Assembly: GCA_009869945.1 (NCBI GenBank)
Contig: WIXG01000068.1
Coordinates: 62,001 to 126,000 of the forward strand
Direction of reading: 5' to 3'
Source of the DNA: Mesaphorura yosii
Lineage: Eukaryota > Arthropoda > Collembola > Poduromorpha > Tullbergiidae
DNA: 64,000 nt
Part shown: positions 63,083 through 64,000 of the stretch, one piece after another
Position numbering within the stretch: the stretch's first letter is position 1
How the letters are laid out: each line of letters opens with the position of its first letter
Notes under the pieces: generated by a model
Told to the model about the DNA's origin: nothing
Database searches by the model: none
What the model saw: the letters and a program-made list of their open reading frames with translations, nothing else
Translations under genes and position numbers: made by a program

Positions 63083-63268
63083 TGATAACATACTGGTTCA
63101 CATTCGCAAAATGCGTTATGAGATGAGGCAACATGAAACTGCATTTCACCATTGAAGAGAAACCGGTTAAATTCGGATCCAGTGACCCAGGGATTCTTTC
63201 TGCTCTGCCAGTGCCAAAATAATTATCATTGTCGATTAAAGCATTTGTACTCCCGCTGATATGTGACA

Positions 63269-63274
63269 AATAAA
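63269..63274 (+). terminator. Polyadenylation signal of the small coiled-coil gene
   Basis: AATAAA 187 bp after the stop codon. The proposed start of the next gene lies only 31 bp downstream, so cleavage would fall right at that gene's leader. Confidence 0.5.
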
Positions 63275-63304
63275 TGCAAGTGCTGCTTGTGAATCTGGCC
63301 AGTG

Positions 63305-63996
63305 ATGGTATCTGTGGTCAGCGATGTCAAAGACTCCATTCAGGATAGGATGGAAGTGATCGGCTTCCATTTATTAAATCATGTCGAAAGAATTCAGGTG
63401 AGGCAGAAACTTTGAAATTTTAAGCGATGATACAAGATTTCGACAAGATAAATAACCTCTTCTATAACTTTGCACAGATTCAAACAGCCTCGCTGGCTAG
63501 TTCGGCTAGTCATCGAATTCACACCCTCTACGAGCAACTACTCTTGTGGCTAGAATCCCAAAATGTATCCGGGAAATTCGTCGAAATTTACGCCAAGTTC
63601 CAGGAGAAGGGACAAGACTTCGTTGCTTTCGTGCGGTCAGGCGTTCAGTTCAATCATTTTTACACGAATGCCAAAGAGTTTCTATTCAGGAACGAAGGTA
63701 AGCCGTTGCTCTTCGCACGCATTTCTGAAATGAATGTTGATTGTAATTAGTTGACCAACTCCATGTTTTCAGTTTCGAAGCAGGCAATCTACTTTGGGTT
63801 CGCTGGTCTTGTCACTGGCAGTGTGATTGGTCTGTGCATAGGCTATAGCTTTAAATCCAACTCCAGTTCATTCTCTAGTCCAATTTCCGATGGCTCGTCG
63901 GGCAGTTTAAGCATAAATGGAAGCAGAGGCAGCCTTCGAACAATGAAGGCAATTATATGCTTTAGTCCAAGGAGTGGAATTGACGTATGGCAATAA
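63305..63996 (+). CDS. Unrecognised single-pass membrane protein, possibly cut by the window edge
   Basis: Three exons: 63305-63397 (ATG in a good context, ending CAG before GTGAGG), 63478-63697 (GTAAGC donor) and 63773 onward; introns are 80 and 75 bp and phases agree. The first ~105 residues are mostly amphipathic helix (for example HRIHTLYEQLLLWLESQNV), followed by one transmembrane segment at about 109-131 (YFGFAGLVTGSVIGLCIGYS) with several small-residue repeats, then a Ser/Gly-rich linker. A stop at 63994-63996 would give 178 residues, but a GTATGG donor-like site at 63985 could splice to an exon outside the window. A later ATG at 63427 was rejected because it lies inside the predicted first intron. 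No family was recognised; the layout would suit an organelle-anchored protein. Confidence 0.5.
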
Positions 63997-64000
63997 TTTT

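Noticed and set aside
63427-63477. Start codon at 63427 for the last gene
   Set aside because: The sequence lies inside a clean GT-AG intron. The upstream exon at 63305 gives a better start context and a continuous frame.

Overview
The window is nuclear DNA from an animal, most likely an arthropod. The genes have canonical GT-AG introns, mostly about 70-110 bp. There are AATAAA polyadenylation signals, a mitochondrial GTP-type PEPCK, a full-length cytoplasmic alanyl-tRNA synthetase and a pyrokinin-type neuropeptide receptor whose TM2-TM4 block reads like arthropod PK receptors. I cannot fix the species from this sequence. Nothing suggests bacterial, organellar or viral origin.

Layout. Positions 1 to about 44,500 form a gene-poor stretch in which I recognise no conserved gene. 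It holds one complete hAT-like MITE (9162-9590, with an exact 8-bp target duplication), scattered imperfect TGGCN pentamer arrays, short inverted repeats, polypurine/polypyrimidine blocks, a small two-exon candidate gene (19447-19766), and isolated exon-like segments bounded by good splice sites (for example 36883-36953).

From about 44.5 kb to the right edge the window is gene-dense: PEPCK (+, 44917-50938, nine coding exons, the first encoding a mitochondrial leader 2.7 kb upstream of exon 2); alanyl-tRNA synthetase (+, 52306-55491, five exons); the mitoribosome-assembly GTPase MTG2/GTPBP5 (-, 57179-55659, three exons); a divergent PAQR-family membrane protein (+, 57586-58410) that lacks the usual metal-ligand residues; a pyrokinin/neuromedin-U-type GPCR (-, 60201-58535, six coding exons); then two small unrecognised genes (+, about 62671-63082 and 63305 to the edge).

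The arrangement alternates head-to-head and tail-to-tail. AARS and MTG2 converge with 167 bp between stop codons. MTG2 and the PAQR-like gene diverge from a promoter of about 400 bp. The PAQR-like gene and the GPCR converge with 124 bp between stops. The genes do not form one pathway: PEPCK serves gluconeogenesis/cataplerosis, AARS and MTG2 serve cytosolic and mitochondrial translation, and the last recognised pair are membrane proteins.

Exon boundaries were worked out by hand from reading frame, splice consensus and remembered family sequence. No alignment or gene predictor was run.
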